DNA of 15,730 nucleotides from AC-69 sp044867345 (GTDB taxonomy: Bacteria > Actinomycetota > UBA4738 > HRBIN12). The stretch's first letter is position 1. Each line of letters opens with the position of its first letter. The notes beneath the pieces were generated by a model. The model saw nothing but the letters and a program-made list of their open reading frames with translations. It did not search any database and was not told the origin of the DNA. Shown piece by piece: positions 7,784 to 14,341 of this stretch. The translations under genes were made by a program, and so were the position numbers. The DNA lies in assembly GCA_044867345.1 (NCBI GenBank), contig JBIOUU010000212.1:1-15730 (forward strand), in the 5' to 3' direction.

Positions 7784-7789
7784 ACCATA
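7784..7789 (-). promoter_or_regulatory. -10 box TATGGT for clpS (leaderless start)
   Basis: Read on the minus strand, TATGGT is followed by exactly 6 nt and then the clpS ATG. With no ribosome site available, a leaderless transcript is the simplest explanation. The -35 region is not recognisable. Confidence 0.5.
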
Positions 7790-7812
7790 CGGCGCCCGTC
7801 ACACGAAGAAGA

Positions 7813-7854
7813 GGCGCGACGTCGCGGTGCGAATCCGCACCGCGACATCGCGCC
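7813..7854 (-). terminator. Strong 19-bp hairpin terminator after the small-protein group
   Basis: Arms 7813-7831 and 7836-7854 are reverse complements except at one position, around a 4-nt loop. In minus-strand RNA the exception is a U-G wobble, so all 19 positions pair; in plus-strand RNA it would be a C-A mismatch. This favours a terminator for the leftward gene ending at 7877. A moderately T-rich stretch (TCTTCTTC) follows on that strand. Confidence 0.75.
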
Positions 7855-7876
7855 CTCCTGCTTCCGACGGACTACG

Positions 7877-8044
7877 TTACCCGGTCACTCGGGGGAGCAC
7901 GTACCACGCAAGGAACGCGAGGATCGCCAGGACGATGATCACGATCGCCGAGTACTTGATGGCCGCGTACCCCACGAGCGAGTTGGATTCGGGCTCGTGG
8001 ATCGTCGGTGGCTCGTGCACGTGCTCATCCTGTCGGTAGCTCAT
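7877..8044 (-). CDS. Small single-helix membrane protein, function unknown
   Basis: A 55-aa protein of unrecognised family. It has a polar N-terminal half with several His and Glu residues (HVHEPPTIHEPES) and one transmembrane helix (about 31-50, YSAIVIIVLAILAFLAWYVL), ending in PRVTG. Start ATG 8044 is certain: AGGAGGTG sits 5 nt upstream, a near-perfect ribosome site. It is the last gene of the leftward group that begins at 9038, 47 bp after the Rho_N-like gene, and is followed by the strong hairpin at 7813-7854. The context suggests a role in the same envelope or stress response as its neighbours, which is inference only. Confidence 0.8.
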   Translation of the reverse strand: MSYRQDEHVHEPPTIHEPESNSLVGYAAIKYSAIVIIVLAILAFLAWYVLPRVTG

Positions 8045-8091
8045 CCCGTCACCTCCTCTCGTTCCGCGGGCGCTCACCCCGGACCGGCCCC

Positions 8092-8427
8092 CTAGCTCGC
8101 TCGCCGGTCCAGGGCCCGTTCCAGCTGTGCCTTGTTCATCCGCGAGCGGCCCCGGATCCCACGATCCTTCGCCTCTTCGTAGAGCTGGTCATAGGTCCGT
8201 CCGCCGGGCCCCCTGTGCGAGCGGAGTCCCCCGCGGCGCCCCGAGGAGATGTCCTCGACGGACGTCCGGCTGGCCTCCCTGGCCTCGCCGGCCCGAGCTC
8301 GCTCCTTGTTGACGGTGCGGGCCGCGATCTCCTCGGCCACGTCCATGGACTCACCCCGCTCGCGGAGCCCTTCCTTGATGTGCTCGTACTGCCGCTCGCG
8401 CTTCTGCTTCCAGGCCCTCTGGGGCAT
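8092..8427 (-). CDS. Small basic protein with C-terminal Rho_N-like domain
   Basis: A 111-aa, highly charged protein. The first 50 residues (QKRERQYEHIKEGLRERG, AEEIAARTVNKERAR) are helical and basic. A Gly/Arg-rich middle (SSGRRGGLRSHRG) leads to a C-terminal helix-extended-loop-helix resembling the Rho termination factor N-terminal domain (YDQLYEEAKDRGIRGRSRMNKAQLERAL, which is residues 79-106). Similar small proteins are widespread in actinobacteria and are sometimes labelled plasmid stabilization protein; a nucleic-acid-binding role is likely, but I know of no proven function. Start ATG 8427 has AGGAGG 5 nt upstream, lying inside the last codons of the preceding gene, so the two are tightly coupled. 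Confidence 0.85.
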   Translation of the reverse strand: MPQRAWKQKRERQYEHIKEGLRERGESMDVAEEIAARTVNKERARAGEAREASRTSVEDISSGRRGGLRSHRGPGGRTYDQLYEEAKDRGIRGRSRMNKAQLERALDRRAS

Positions 8428-8429
8428 GG

Positions 8430-9038
8430 CTACCTCCTGACCGGAGCCTCGCGCTCGCGCTCACGCTCGACCGCGACCGTTCTCCATCCACCGAAGAAGC
8501 CGCCGATCACGGTGACGATCCCACCGGCCAGGACCAACCACATCCCGACCTGCAGATCGTCCACCGCGTTCACGACGTCCGCCCGGATGGCCTGGATGAG
8601 GAACAGCACGAATGCGACGATGCCGAGCGCCCCGGCCAGCCGGATCAGCCACCCGCCGCGGGTCGCCAATCCGATCAGCCCGAGGATGGCGATGCCGATG
8701 ACGATCGCGCCGGCCGAGGTGATGAACTCGGATCCACCGGACAGGTTCGTCCGGTAATAGGCCTCCCAGCTCATCGAGGTGCCGCCGATCCCGTTCGCCC
8801 AGTCCAACATGGCCCCCACGATCAGCAGGGCCGCACCGATCAGGGTGAGGATCACTCGGCCGAGCATCGAGCCGACCGGCATGAAGCTCGCCACTTCCTC
8901 GCGCCGCTCGCCCACGCGCTCTGGCACGGTGCGCTCGCGGACGTAGGTCGGGTCGTTCGTCCTCTGAACTACGACCGGGTCGTTACGCTCGACCACGACC
9001 GGCTCGTCCTCCGTGTCTGTCGTTCGATTCCGCCACAT
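8430..9038 (-). CDS. Four-helix membrane protein with repetitive acidic/Val N-terminus
   Basis: A 202-aa membrane protein of unknown function. The cytoplasmic-looking N-terminus (1-52) is charged and repetitive (EPVVVERNDPVVVQRTNDP), followed by four hydrophobic segments near 60-79, 107-126, 132-151 and 165-184 and a charged tail (EREREREAPVRR). Start ATG 9038 is set by AAGGGGGTG upstream; the frame is open further 5' but without a comparable site. Its TAG lies two bases before the ATG of the Rho_N-like gene, so it heads a three-gene leftward unit. A GTTT-N15-GGGGAA promoter-like element about 70 nt upstream suggests a SigB/SigF-type stress regulator, shared with the divergent glsB-like gene. 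Confidence 0.8.
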   Translation of the reverse strand: MWRNRTTDTEDEPVVVERNDPVVVQRTNDPTYVRERTVPERVGERREEVASFMPVGSMLGRVILTLIGAALLIVGAMLDWANGIGGTSMSWEAYYRTNLSGGSEFITSAGAIVIGIAILGLIGLATRGGWLIRLAGALGIVAFVLFLIQAIRADVVNAVDDLQVGMWLVLAGGIVTVIGGFFGGWRTVAVEREREREAPVRR

Positions 9039-9053
9039 GTCTTCACCCCCTTT

Positions 9054-9070
9054 GTGCACGTGGCGTGCAC
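9054..9070. promoter_or_regulatory. Inverted repeat GTGCACG-TGG-CGTGCAC, candidate operator
   Basis: The 7-bp arms match perfectly around 3 bp. It lies 16 bp upstream of the ATG at 9038, in the leader of the leftward unit, where it could be an operator or form a small hairpin. No regulator can be assigned. Confidence 0.4.
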
Positions 9071-9076
9071 GGACCA

Positions 9077-9094
9077 CCGGCCCCCTCGGGCCGG
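9077..9094. repeat. Perfect inverted repeat CCGGCCC-N4-GGGCCGG
   Basis: A 7-bp stem with a 4-nt loop in the same leader, next to the GTGCACG dyad. On the leftward transcript it would be a stable hairpin upstream of the ribosome site. It may instead be chance in such GC-rich DNA. Confidence 0.35.
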
Positions 9095-9107
9095 TCACGC
9101 AGGGGTT

Positions 9108-9132
9108 TTCCCCGAAGGCAGGGTCCTCAAAC
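9108..9132 (-). promoter_or_regulatory. SigB/SigF-like promoter for the leftward small-protein unit
   Basis: On the minus strand GTTT is followed by 15 nt and GGGGAA. The known actinobacterial SigB/SigF pattern is roughly GTTT-N15-17-GGGTA, so the -10 part departs by one base. It points at the gene starting at 9038. Confidence 0.4.
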
Positions 9133-9185
9133 GCCCAGCGATCCGAGGGGCCTGGAGGGCTGCCCGGGAAATCCCCTCGAGCGAG

Positions 9186-9210
9186 GTTTGAGCCTGGCGA
9201 GGCACGGGTA
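9186..9210 (+). promoter_or_regulatory. SigB/SigF-like stress promoter for the GlsB-type gene
   Basis: GTTT (9186-9189), 16 nt, then GGGTAC (9206-9211) is a close match to the general-stress sigma consensus. Transcription would begin near 9218, leaving a leader of about 23 nt that contains the GGGGGG ribosome site. GlsB/YeaQ proteins are known as stress-induced, which agrees. Confidence 0.6.
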
Positions 9211-9240
9211 CACGCACGCCGAGGCGAACGGGGGGTATTC

Positions 9241-9498
9241 ATGGGCATCATCGCGTGGCTGATCGTGGGACTCCTGGCCGGGGCGATCGCGCGAGCGCTC
9301 GTACCGGGGCCGGACCCCATGGGTCTGCTCGGAACGATGCTCCTCGGGCTCGTCGGATCGGTGATCGGAGGCTTGATCGGCAACCTGTTCGTCTCGGGCG
9401 ATCAGGACTTGACGCCCGCGGGGCTGATCGGCTCGATCCTGGGGGCGGTGATCGCACTCCTCGTGTACCGGGCGGCCACCAGGCGCCGCACGGCTTGA
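9241..9498 (+). CDS. GlsB/YeaQ/YmgE-family stress response membrane protein
   Basis: An 85-aa integral membrane protein of the transglycosylase-associated (GlsB/YeaQ/YmgE) family. Typical features are the opening MGIIAWLIVGLLAGAIAR, the Gly-rich centre (PMGLLGTMLLGLVGSVIGG) and the last segment (LIGSILGAVIALLVYR) before a short basic tail (RRRTA). Family members are small, three-helix and usually stress-induced; the molecular function is not established. ATG 9241 is preceded by GGGGGG at 5 nt spacing. The gene diverges from the unit starting at 9038, and both sides carry stress-type promoter motifs. Confidence 0.93.
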   Translation: MGIIAWLIVGLLAGAIARALVPGPDPMGLLGTMLLGLVGSVIGGLIGNLFVSGDQDLTPAGLIGSILGAVIALLVYRAATRRRTA

Positions 9499-9505
9499 CA
9501 AGCGT

Positions 9506-9532
9506 GGGGGCCGGGCTCCTCAGGGCGCCCCC
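9506..9532 (+). terminator. Possible terminator of the GlsB-type gene
   Basis: GGGGGC (9506-9511) pairs with GCCCCC (9527-9532) just 7 nt after the stop codon. There is no T-tract. The rest of the 212-bp gap to the protease holds its promoter and no other visible gene. Confidence 0.4.
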
Positions 9533-9656
9533 TACCCTCTCCCGCCGGAGACCGGCCTCCCCCCCTTCCCCCTGATGGGCCGACACGCGCGTCCACCGAG
9601 ACGGCGAGCGGCCATTCGTGTTTCCCTTACGACCTTCGACCGATTCCCCCGCGGCC

Positions 9657-9686
9657 TTGCCGCTCCTACCCTGAGGAGCCTGTAGT
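9657..9686 (+). promoter_or_regulatory. Possible housekeeping promoter of the subtilisin-like protease
   Basis: TTGCCG (9657-9662), an 18-nt spacer and TGTAGT (9681-9686) resemble a SigA-type promoter. TACCCT at 9667-9672 is an alternative -10. A start near 9693 would keep the ribosome site GGGAGAGG (about 9696-9703) on the mRNA. Confidence 0.35.
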
Positions 9687-9710
9687 AGCCCCCAGGGAGA
9701 GGATCGGTCC

Positions 9711-11822
9711 ATGGAGAAGCTTCGGCGGCGATCGGCGCTCGGCATCCTGGCCGTCGCGACGGTCGTCGTGGCGTCCCTCGGCCCACCGGCCGCGGCCGCA
9801 CCCGCGCATCCGCCCGCGCAACTCGCGGACCGCGATCACAACCACCTCTCCGACGACCTCCAGGCCGAGCTCAGCGGCGCGGCCCCGGGTGCGCGATTCC
9901 CCGTCCTCGTCACGTTCTCCGGCCCGGGCGGCGTCGCCTCGGCCCACGAAGCCGTCGGTCCGTTCAGGGTCACCGAGCGCTTCGATCTGATCAGGGGGTT
10001 CGCGGCCGTCATGACGGCGGACCAGGCCGAAGCCCTGGCCGAGACGCCCGGCGTCTTCCGGGTGGAGCAGGACTTCCCCGTGCAGGCCACGATGGACGCG
10101 GCAGACCGGGACTTCGGCACCGAGGCGGCTCGCCAGGCGTTCAACGTCACCGGCCAGGGCATCGAGGTGTGCATCGTCGACACCGGCGTCGATCCCGCCC
10201 ACGAGCAACTCGACTCCAAGACCTCGCTCGGCTCCTCGTCCATCGCCTTCCTCGACGCGGTGAACGGTGGGACCACCGCTTACGACGACCAGGGCCACGG
10301 GACGCACGTCTCGTCGATCGCGGTGGGCGACGGCACCGGCGGCCCCCAAGCGGCGAACTTCGGCGGCGTGGCCCCGGGCGCGAGCCTATCGGTGGCCAAG
10401 GTCCTGAACGCCCAAGGGTCCGGGACCGCCAGCCAGGTGATCGCCGGCATCGACTGGTGCGCCGACCGTACGAACGTCCGCGTGATCTCGATGAGCCTCG
10501 GAAGCTCCACGCCCTCCGACGGCCAGGATGCGCTCAGCCTGTCGGTGAACCGGGCGGTCGTCGAGAAGGGGAAGGTCGTCGTGGTCGCCGCGGGGAACTC
10601 CGGCGACGATCAGAGCACCGTCGGCTCGCCCGGCGCGGCCGCCCGGGCCATCACGGTGGGGGCCGTGGCCGAGTGGTCCGCCCCGACCGGCGCGCCGAAC
10701 CATTCGGACGGCGTGTACCTCGCCTACTTCTCCAGCCGTGGCCCGACCCTCGACGGCCGGACCAAGCCCGACGTCGCATCGCCGGGCGTCACCATCACCG
10801 CGGCCCAGGCCGGAACGGCGAGCGGCTACGTCACGTTCAGCGGGACCTCGATGGCCACCCCGTTCGTGTCCGGCACGGTGGCCCTCGGCCTCCAGGCCCA
10901 TCCGTCGTGGACGCCGGACGACGTCCGGAGCGCCATCGAGGGAACGGCACAGGACCGCGGACCCGCCGGCAAGGACAACGACTGGGGAGCCGGGCTCCTG
11001 GACGGCTACGGTTTCGTGGCCCGGGCCGAGGGCACGACCGGCCAGACGGCGTTCCCGAGCAACTCGAGGATCCAGGGCACCGTGGCCGACCATGGGACGT
11101 GGACCCGCGACTTCACCGTGGGGTCGGCTGACCTCGCGGTTCCCATCGGCGCCACGATCATCATCGACGGCGCCCCCGAGTGCGTCCTCGGATTCCCGGG
11201 CTTCTGCTTCGAGTACAACTGGGGGCCCGACCTCGACGCCGAGCTCCTCGAGCCCAGCGGTGCCGTCATCGCCTCGAGCACGTGCGCGGCGGGGGCCGAA
11301 TGCGGGATCGGGCGCCAGGAGACGCTGCACGCCATGCCCACGACCGCGGGCACGTACACAATCCGGGTGTCCCCCTACGAGGGCGACCCGTTCTACGGCC
11401 GCGGTGGCTCCTTCGGCATCGATCTGTCGACGGGGCCGGTGGGTGGGTCGCCACCGCCGCCTCCGCCTCCCCCGCCACCGCCCGCTCAGACCATGCACGT
11501 GGGGGACCTCGACGGGACCGCGGTGCGGAACGCGAACAGGCGGTGGACCGCCACGGTGACCATCAGGGTGCATGATGGGGACCACGTGCTCCTCGGCGGC
11601 GTGGTCGTCACCGCCGGCTGGCAGGGCGGCGGCTCGGCAACGTGCACGACCGGTGCGAGCGGGGCCTGCTCGGTCAGCAGGCAGTTCCAGAACTCACGGA
11701 CGAGCGTGTCGTTCACGGTGAACAACCTGTCGAAGGCCGGCTACACCTACCAGCCCTCGGCCAACCACGACCCGGACGCGGACAGCAACGGCACGACGAT
11801 CACGGTAAAGAAGCCGGCCTGA
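9711..11822 (+). CDS. Secreted subtilisin-like serine protease (S8) with PPC and Ig-like C-terminal domains
   Basis: A 703-aa secreted protease. It has a signal peptide (about 1-30), then an EF-hand/thrombospondin-3-like acidic motif D40-R-D-H-N-H-L-S-D48. An I9-like propeptide spans about 60-122. The S8 catalytic domain (about 130-445) has D157 (CIVDTGVD), H196 (GHGTHVSS), oxyanion N296 (AAGNSG) and S380 (SGTSMATP), so the triad is complete. A PPC-like beta domain (about 455-575) follows, then eleven consecutive prolines (581-591) and an Ig-like domain (about 595-703). Cysteines occur close together in pairs (CVLGFPGFC, CAAGAEC, CTTGASGAC), as expected for extracellular disulfides. ATG 9711 has GGGAGAGG upstream. 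It stands alone and converges on the acyltransferase with 10 bp between stops. It probably degrades external protein. Confidence 0.95.
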   Translation: MEKLRRRSALGILAVATVVVASLGPPAAAAPAHPPAQLADRDHNHLSDDLQAELSGAAPGARFPVLVTFSGPGGVASAHEAVGPFRVTERFDLIRGFAAVMTADQAEALAETPGVFRVEQDFPVQATMDAADRDFGTEAARQAFNVTGQGIEVCIVDTGVDPAHEQLDSKTSLGSSSIAFLDAVNGGTTAYDDQGHGTHVSSIAVGDGTGGPQAANFGGVAPGASLSVAKVLNAQGSGTASQVIAGIDWCADRTNVRVISMSLGSSTPSDGQDALSLSVNRAVVEKGKVVVVAAGNSGDDQSTVGSPGAAARAITVGAVAEWSAPTGAPNHSDGVYLAYFSSRGPTLDGRTKPDVASPGVTITAAQAGTASGYVTFSGTSMATPFVSGTVALGLQAHPSWTPDDVRSAIEGTAQDRGPAGKDNDWGAGLLDGYGFVARAEGTTGQTAFPSNSRIQGTVADHGTWTRDFTVGSADLAVPIGATIIIDGAPECVLGFPGFCFEYNWGPDLDAELLEPSGAVIASSTCAAGAECGIGRQETLHAMPTTAGTYTIRVSPYEGDPFYGRGGSFGIDLSTGPVGGSPPPPPPPPPPPAQTMHVGDLDGTAVRNANRRWTATVTIRVHDGDHVLLGGVVVTAGWQGGGSATCTTGASGACSVSRQFQNSRTSVSFTVNNLSKAGYTYQPSANHDPDADSNGTTITVKKPA

Positions 11823-11832
11823 CCGATCGGGT

Positions 11833-13065
11833 TCACCCGGCCGACCTGGCCTCGATCCTCGGCGCGTGCGCCCGCTCCAACCGTCCGAACACGCCCACCA
11901 GGCCGGCGAGGATGAGTGCCGGAACCAGCTCCCACACGACCCGTTCCATCCACCACCGCGCGGTGCTGTCGACCTCGTGCCCGAACCCCAGCGGCCACAG
12001 CAACAGGATGGCGATCAGGTACGCGGTCATGTGCCACAGGAACAGCGTCATGATCATGCTGTTCACGAAGATCGTGAACTTCCACGGCCCCGACCGCTCG
12101 AGCCATCGTGACAGCCGCGGCCGAAGGAGCAGGGCCGCGCCGATCGACCAGATCCCGCCGAGCATGAAGCACACCGTCGGTGGATACGCGTTGGAGATCG
12201 GCTCGACGTCGGTGCCCAGCAGGCTCTTCGGGTAGTAGCCGATCGTGGGGAACGAGTCGAACCGGGCCTCGCCGAACAACCGGAACAGCCACGGGTTCGT
12301 CAGTAGCACGAGGCCCGCCAGACCAACCGCCACCATGGTCCAGAAGGCCCAGTTCGGCTGGGCCGCAAGGCGGCCGTCGGCGTAGAAGAACCCCAGCTGG
12401 TGCGGCAGCAGCAGGACGAACGCGACGTTCAACCACCGCACCTCGGGATGCCCGAACCCGAAGCCGATCACGTCCGCAGCGATGGTGCCCGCGATCATGG
12501 CCGCCGGAACCCACAGCCCGAACCGCCGGTGCAGCCGGATCATGGCCGGGGCGATGGCCACTACGAGCATGTACACGGCGAGGAACCACAGCGGCCCGAA
12601 CGGGATCGTGGCCCCTGGCGGCCGGATCCCCCGGAGGAGCCTCGTGCCGTCCCACAGCGTCGGGCCGGTGGGCCTGCCGATGTCGGCGACGTGGAGGAAC
12701 ACCTGGGTCACGGTCCACAGGGCCAGGAACACCAGCGAGGGCTTCAGCAGCCGGACCTCGCGGTCCCTCACGAACGACCACGCCGATCCGCCGCGGCGCT
12801 CGTGCGCCTGGAACGTGACCATGTTGGAGAACCCGCCGACGAAGAAGAAGATCGGCATGACCTGGAAGACCCACGTGCCGAGCCACAGATACGAGGTCAC
12901 GCCGACGGCGCTCGTCTGGTAGATCAGGGCGTCGGGCCAGTGGATGATCGAGATGAACCAGTGGCCGAACACCACCGCCAGGATCGAGGCCGCCCGCAGG
13001 AAGTCCAGGTAGCGGTCCCGGGTGGCGGGCGTCGCCCTGGCCAGCTCGTCGAGGCGGCTCGTCAC
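11833..13065 (-). CDS. Membrane acyltransferase, acyltransferase-3 family
   Basis: A 410-aa polytopic protein with about ten hydrophobic segments. The family transfers acyl groups, often acetyl, to surface sugars, lipids or antibiotics; the substrate here is unknown. Diagnostic features are RDRYLDFLRAASILAVVFGHW near the N-terminus, in which H35 is the conserved histidine of the first helix, and FQVMPIFFFVGGFSN, the cytoplasmic charged stretch VRDREVRLLKPSL, PLWFLAVYML and LFLWHMTAYL. No SGNH hydrolase domain is attached. I chose GTG 13065 because GGTGGG lies 6 nt upstream and the first conserved residues begin soon after; ATG 13101 is an in-frame alternative. A TACGGT box at 13090-13085 would exclude the longer form if real. 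Confidence 0.88.
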   Translation of the reverse strand: MTSRLDELARATPATRDRYLDFLRAASILAVVFGHWFISIIHWPDALIYQTSAVGVTSYLWLGTWVFQVMPIFFFVGGFSNMVTFQAHERRGGSAWSFVRDREVRLLKPSLVFLALWTVTQVFLHVADIGRPTGPTLWDGTRLLRGIRPPGATIPFGPLWFLAVYMLVVAIAPAMIRLHRRFGLWVPAAMIAGTIAADVIGFGFGHPEVRWLNVAFVLLLPHQLGFFYADGRLAAQPNWAFWTMVAVGLAGLVLLTNPWLFRLFGEARFDSFPTIGYYPKSLLGTDVEPISNAYPPTVCFMLGGIWSIGAALLLRPRLSRWLERSGPWKFTIFVNSMIMTLFLWHMTAYLIAILLLWPLGFGHEVDSTARWWMERVVWELVPALILAGLVGVFGRLERAHAPRIEARSAG

Positions 13066-13147
13066 GCTCGTCCCACCGGGCCCAACCGTACACCCGGCCA
13101 TCCCGCGCCCCGGAATCTCACGGGAATGCCAAATGTTCAACCACCGC

Positions 13148-13171
13148 GTTTGGGGCCGCGGGGCCGGGGTA
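13148..13171 (+). promoter_or_regulatory. SigB/SigF-like promoter with no protein gene downstream
   Basis: GTTT (13148-13151), 15 nt, then GGGTAA (13167-13172) on the plus strand. It matches the element before the GlsB-type gene. No plus-strand protein gene follows for more than 1 kb, but the structured stretch at 13186-13320 does. Confidence 0.4.
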
Positions 13172-13179
13172 ATCCAGAC

Positions 13180-13325
13180 GCCGAAGTCCCTCCTCGGTGC
13201 CGGGCAGCAAAACGGCCGAGGCTCCGGGGCTGGGGGCCCCACCTCGGGGCAGGCGCCGATGGGGACCGAAGGCTGACGAGGCCTCGAGTGTCGTGCGGGC
13301 GCGGCACCCGGGGCTTCGTCGCGTT
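13180..13325 (+). ncRNA. Candidate structured small RNA (unrecognised)
   Basis: Downstream of the promoter-like element the plus strand can fold into nested helices: GTCCC/GGGAC (13186-13190 with 13262-13266), TCGGTGCC/GGCGCCGA (13194-13201 with 13252-13259), CCGAGG/CCTCGG (13216-13221 with 13242-13247) and GGGGC/GCCCC (13226-13230 with 13236-13240). A separate terminator-like hairpin follows at 13275-13320. Three non-Watson-Crick positions are G-U in plus-strand RNA but C-A mismatches in minus-strand RNA, which favours plus-strand transcription. It matches no RNA family I recognise. The alternative is chance pairing in GC-rich DNA or an acyltransferase leader on the other strand. Nothing protein-coding is convincing in 13102-13332. 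Confidence 0.35.
13275..13320. terminator. Hairpin GACGAGGCCTC / GGGGCTTCGTC
   Basis: The 11-bp arms at 13275-13285 and 13310-13320 pair fully on the plus strand with two G-U wobbles, and with two mismatches on the minus strand. It lies 12 bp beyond the stop of the leftward SRPBCC gene, so it could terminate that gene, the candidate small RNA, or both. No T-tract follows. Confidence 0.4.
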
Positions 13326-13332
13326 CAGCGGT

Positions 13333-13788
13333 TCAGGAGCCCTTCGAGCCCTCCAGCTTCGCCTTGAGGTTCCTGAGGGACTTCATGGCGTCGCCCCGGA
13401 TGGCCGGGTAGGCGATCATCAGGACCACCTGGTTTCCGTCGCTCGTCAGGGACTTCTCGATCAGGGTGCCGCCGTCTGCGCCCGTGAACGTGTACGTGTT
13501 CTGGTAGTGCACGTCCTTCTTCCCTTGCTGGTGGTGGGACACCGAGTATGCGAACGTCCCGGGCCGCTCGAACTTCGTGATCTCCAGGTCGGCCGACACG
13601 GGCTTGCGGACGAAGACGGCCTCCGAGCGGTACTTCGCGCCGAGATGGGGCGCTCCGCCGGAGACCGGGTCCATGCGCATCTTCGCGCTCGGGTTCGCCC
13701 ACTCGGGATGCCGGGAGATGTCCGAGACGTAGTCGAATGCCTCCTCCGGGCTCACCCCTTCCGCCTTGATGCGGAATCGCAAAGCCAT
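13333..13788 (-). CDS. SRPBCC (START/Bet v 1-like) family protein
   Basis: A 151-aa soluble protein with the SRPBCC layout: an N-terminal strand (ALRFRIKAEGVSPEEAFDYVSDI), the family-typical HPEWANPSAK after the first helices, a run of beta strands (KYRSEAVFVRKPVSADLEITKFERPGTF is the central part, residues about 72-99), and a long C-terminal helix (MKSLRNLKAKLEG). The fold forms a hydrophobic cavity for small molecules or lipids; the ligand is unknown, and annotations such as polyketide cyclase should not be taken literally. ATG 13788 has GAGGAGGAG immediately upstream, a strong ribosome site. It follows the small membrane protein gene by 75 bp in the same direction and may be co-transcribed. 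Confidence 0.88.
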   Translation of the reverse strand: MALRFRIKAEGVSPEEAFDYVSDISRHPEWANPSAKMRMDPVSGGAPHLGAKYRSEAVFVRKPVSADLEITKFERPGTFAYSVSHHQQGKKDVHYQNTYTFTGADGGTLIEKSLTSDGNQVVLMIAYPAIRGDAMKSLRNLKAKLEGSKGS

Positions 13789-13863
13789 CGTCTCCTCCTC
13801 TCGGCCGGCGCTCGATCTCGGCGCGCGGCAACAAAACTCTGGAGCCGGAATTTAAGCCTTCGC

Positions 13864-14241
13864 TTACATACGAGTCAACCCGGCCGGCGGCGAGGGGAGA
13901 TCCTGTTGGGTTGGCGCGGCCTCGGCCCGAGCGTTGCGCTTCGGCCAGGCCTCCACGAGGAGGCTCACCGCGAGAACGACGACCCCGGCCCTGGTGGCCA
14001 GGGCGATCGCGAAGTCGGACTGCGATGCGTACCTGTTGGGACTGCCACCCCCGAGGAATGCGAATCCACCGATCGCGGCGGACCAGAGGAGGCCGATGGG
14101 CCGTCCGAGCTCATGGATCCACAGCAAGGCCCCCAGGGTGGCGCCAATGACGAGCGCGCCACCGATGATGGAGAGCCACCCGAGCACGAGGAGCGCATAT
14201 CCTGCGATTCGCTTCATGGCCATGTCGTGCTCGTTTCTCAT
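13864..14241 (-). CDS. Small membrane protein, function unknown
   Basis: A 125-aa protein of unrecognised family. Hydrophobic segments lie near 12-30, 31-42, 48-65 and 83-97 (YALLVLGWLSIIGGALVIG, IGLLWSAAIGGFAFLG, AGVVVLAVSLLV), with a Pro-rich tail after KRNARAEAAP. The start is uncertain: ATG 14241 lacks a ribosome site, and ATGs at 14223 and 14217 (MAMKRIAGY) are alternatives. It diverges from the DinB2-type polymerase across about 100 bp and is followed by the SRPBCC gene. An AT-rich patch just after its stop (about 13848-13870) stands out in this GC-rich DNA and may hold a promoter for the SRPBCC gene, but no clear boxes are visible. Confidence 0.75.
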   Translation of the reverse strand: MRNEHDMAMKRIAGYALLVLGWLSIIGGALVIGATLGALLWIHELGRPIGLLWSAAIGGFAFLGGGSPNRYASQSDFAIALATRAGVVVLAVSLLVEAWPKRNARAEAAPTQQDLPSPPAGLTRM

Positions 14242-14329
14242 GGAGTCGTTATCGGATCCACCGTGATCGGAGATGAGAACGTTGCCGGTCGAAGGTGCTC
14301 ACCAGCCCGCGTCATCACGGCCATTCGGT

Positions 14330-14335
14330 CATGCT
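14330..14335 (+). promoter_or_regulatory. Weak -10-like box CATGCT before the DinB2-type gene
   Basis: CATGCT ends 6 nt before the GTG at 14342, the same spacing as at clpS and the gene at 6693. It departs from TAnnnT at the first base. No LexA/SOS box (GAAC-N4-GTTC type) is visible in 14242-14341. Confidence 0.3.
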
Positions 14336-14341
14336 TTCCCT

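Noticed and set aside
9102..9113. GGGGTTTTCCCC
   Set aside because: It is a simple 4-bp dyad that overlaps the promoter-like element; it is not listed separately.
13848..13872. AT-rich patch as a clear promoter
   Set aside because: It stands out by composition, but no -35/-10 pair with acceptable spacing could be placed before the SRPBCC gene.
14242..14341. SOS/LexA box before dinB2
   Set aside because: I looked for a GAAC-N4-GTTC-type dyad and found none; GAACGTTG near 14277 lacks the spacing and symmetry.
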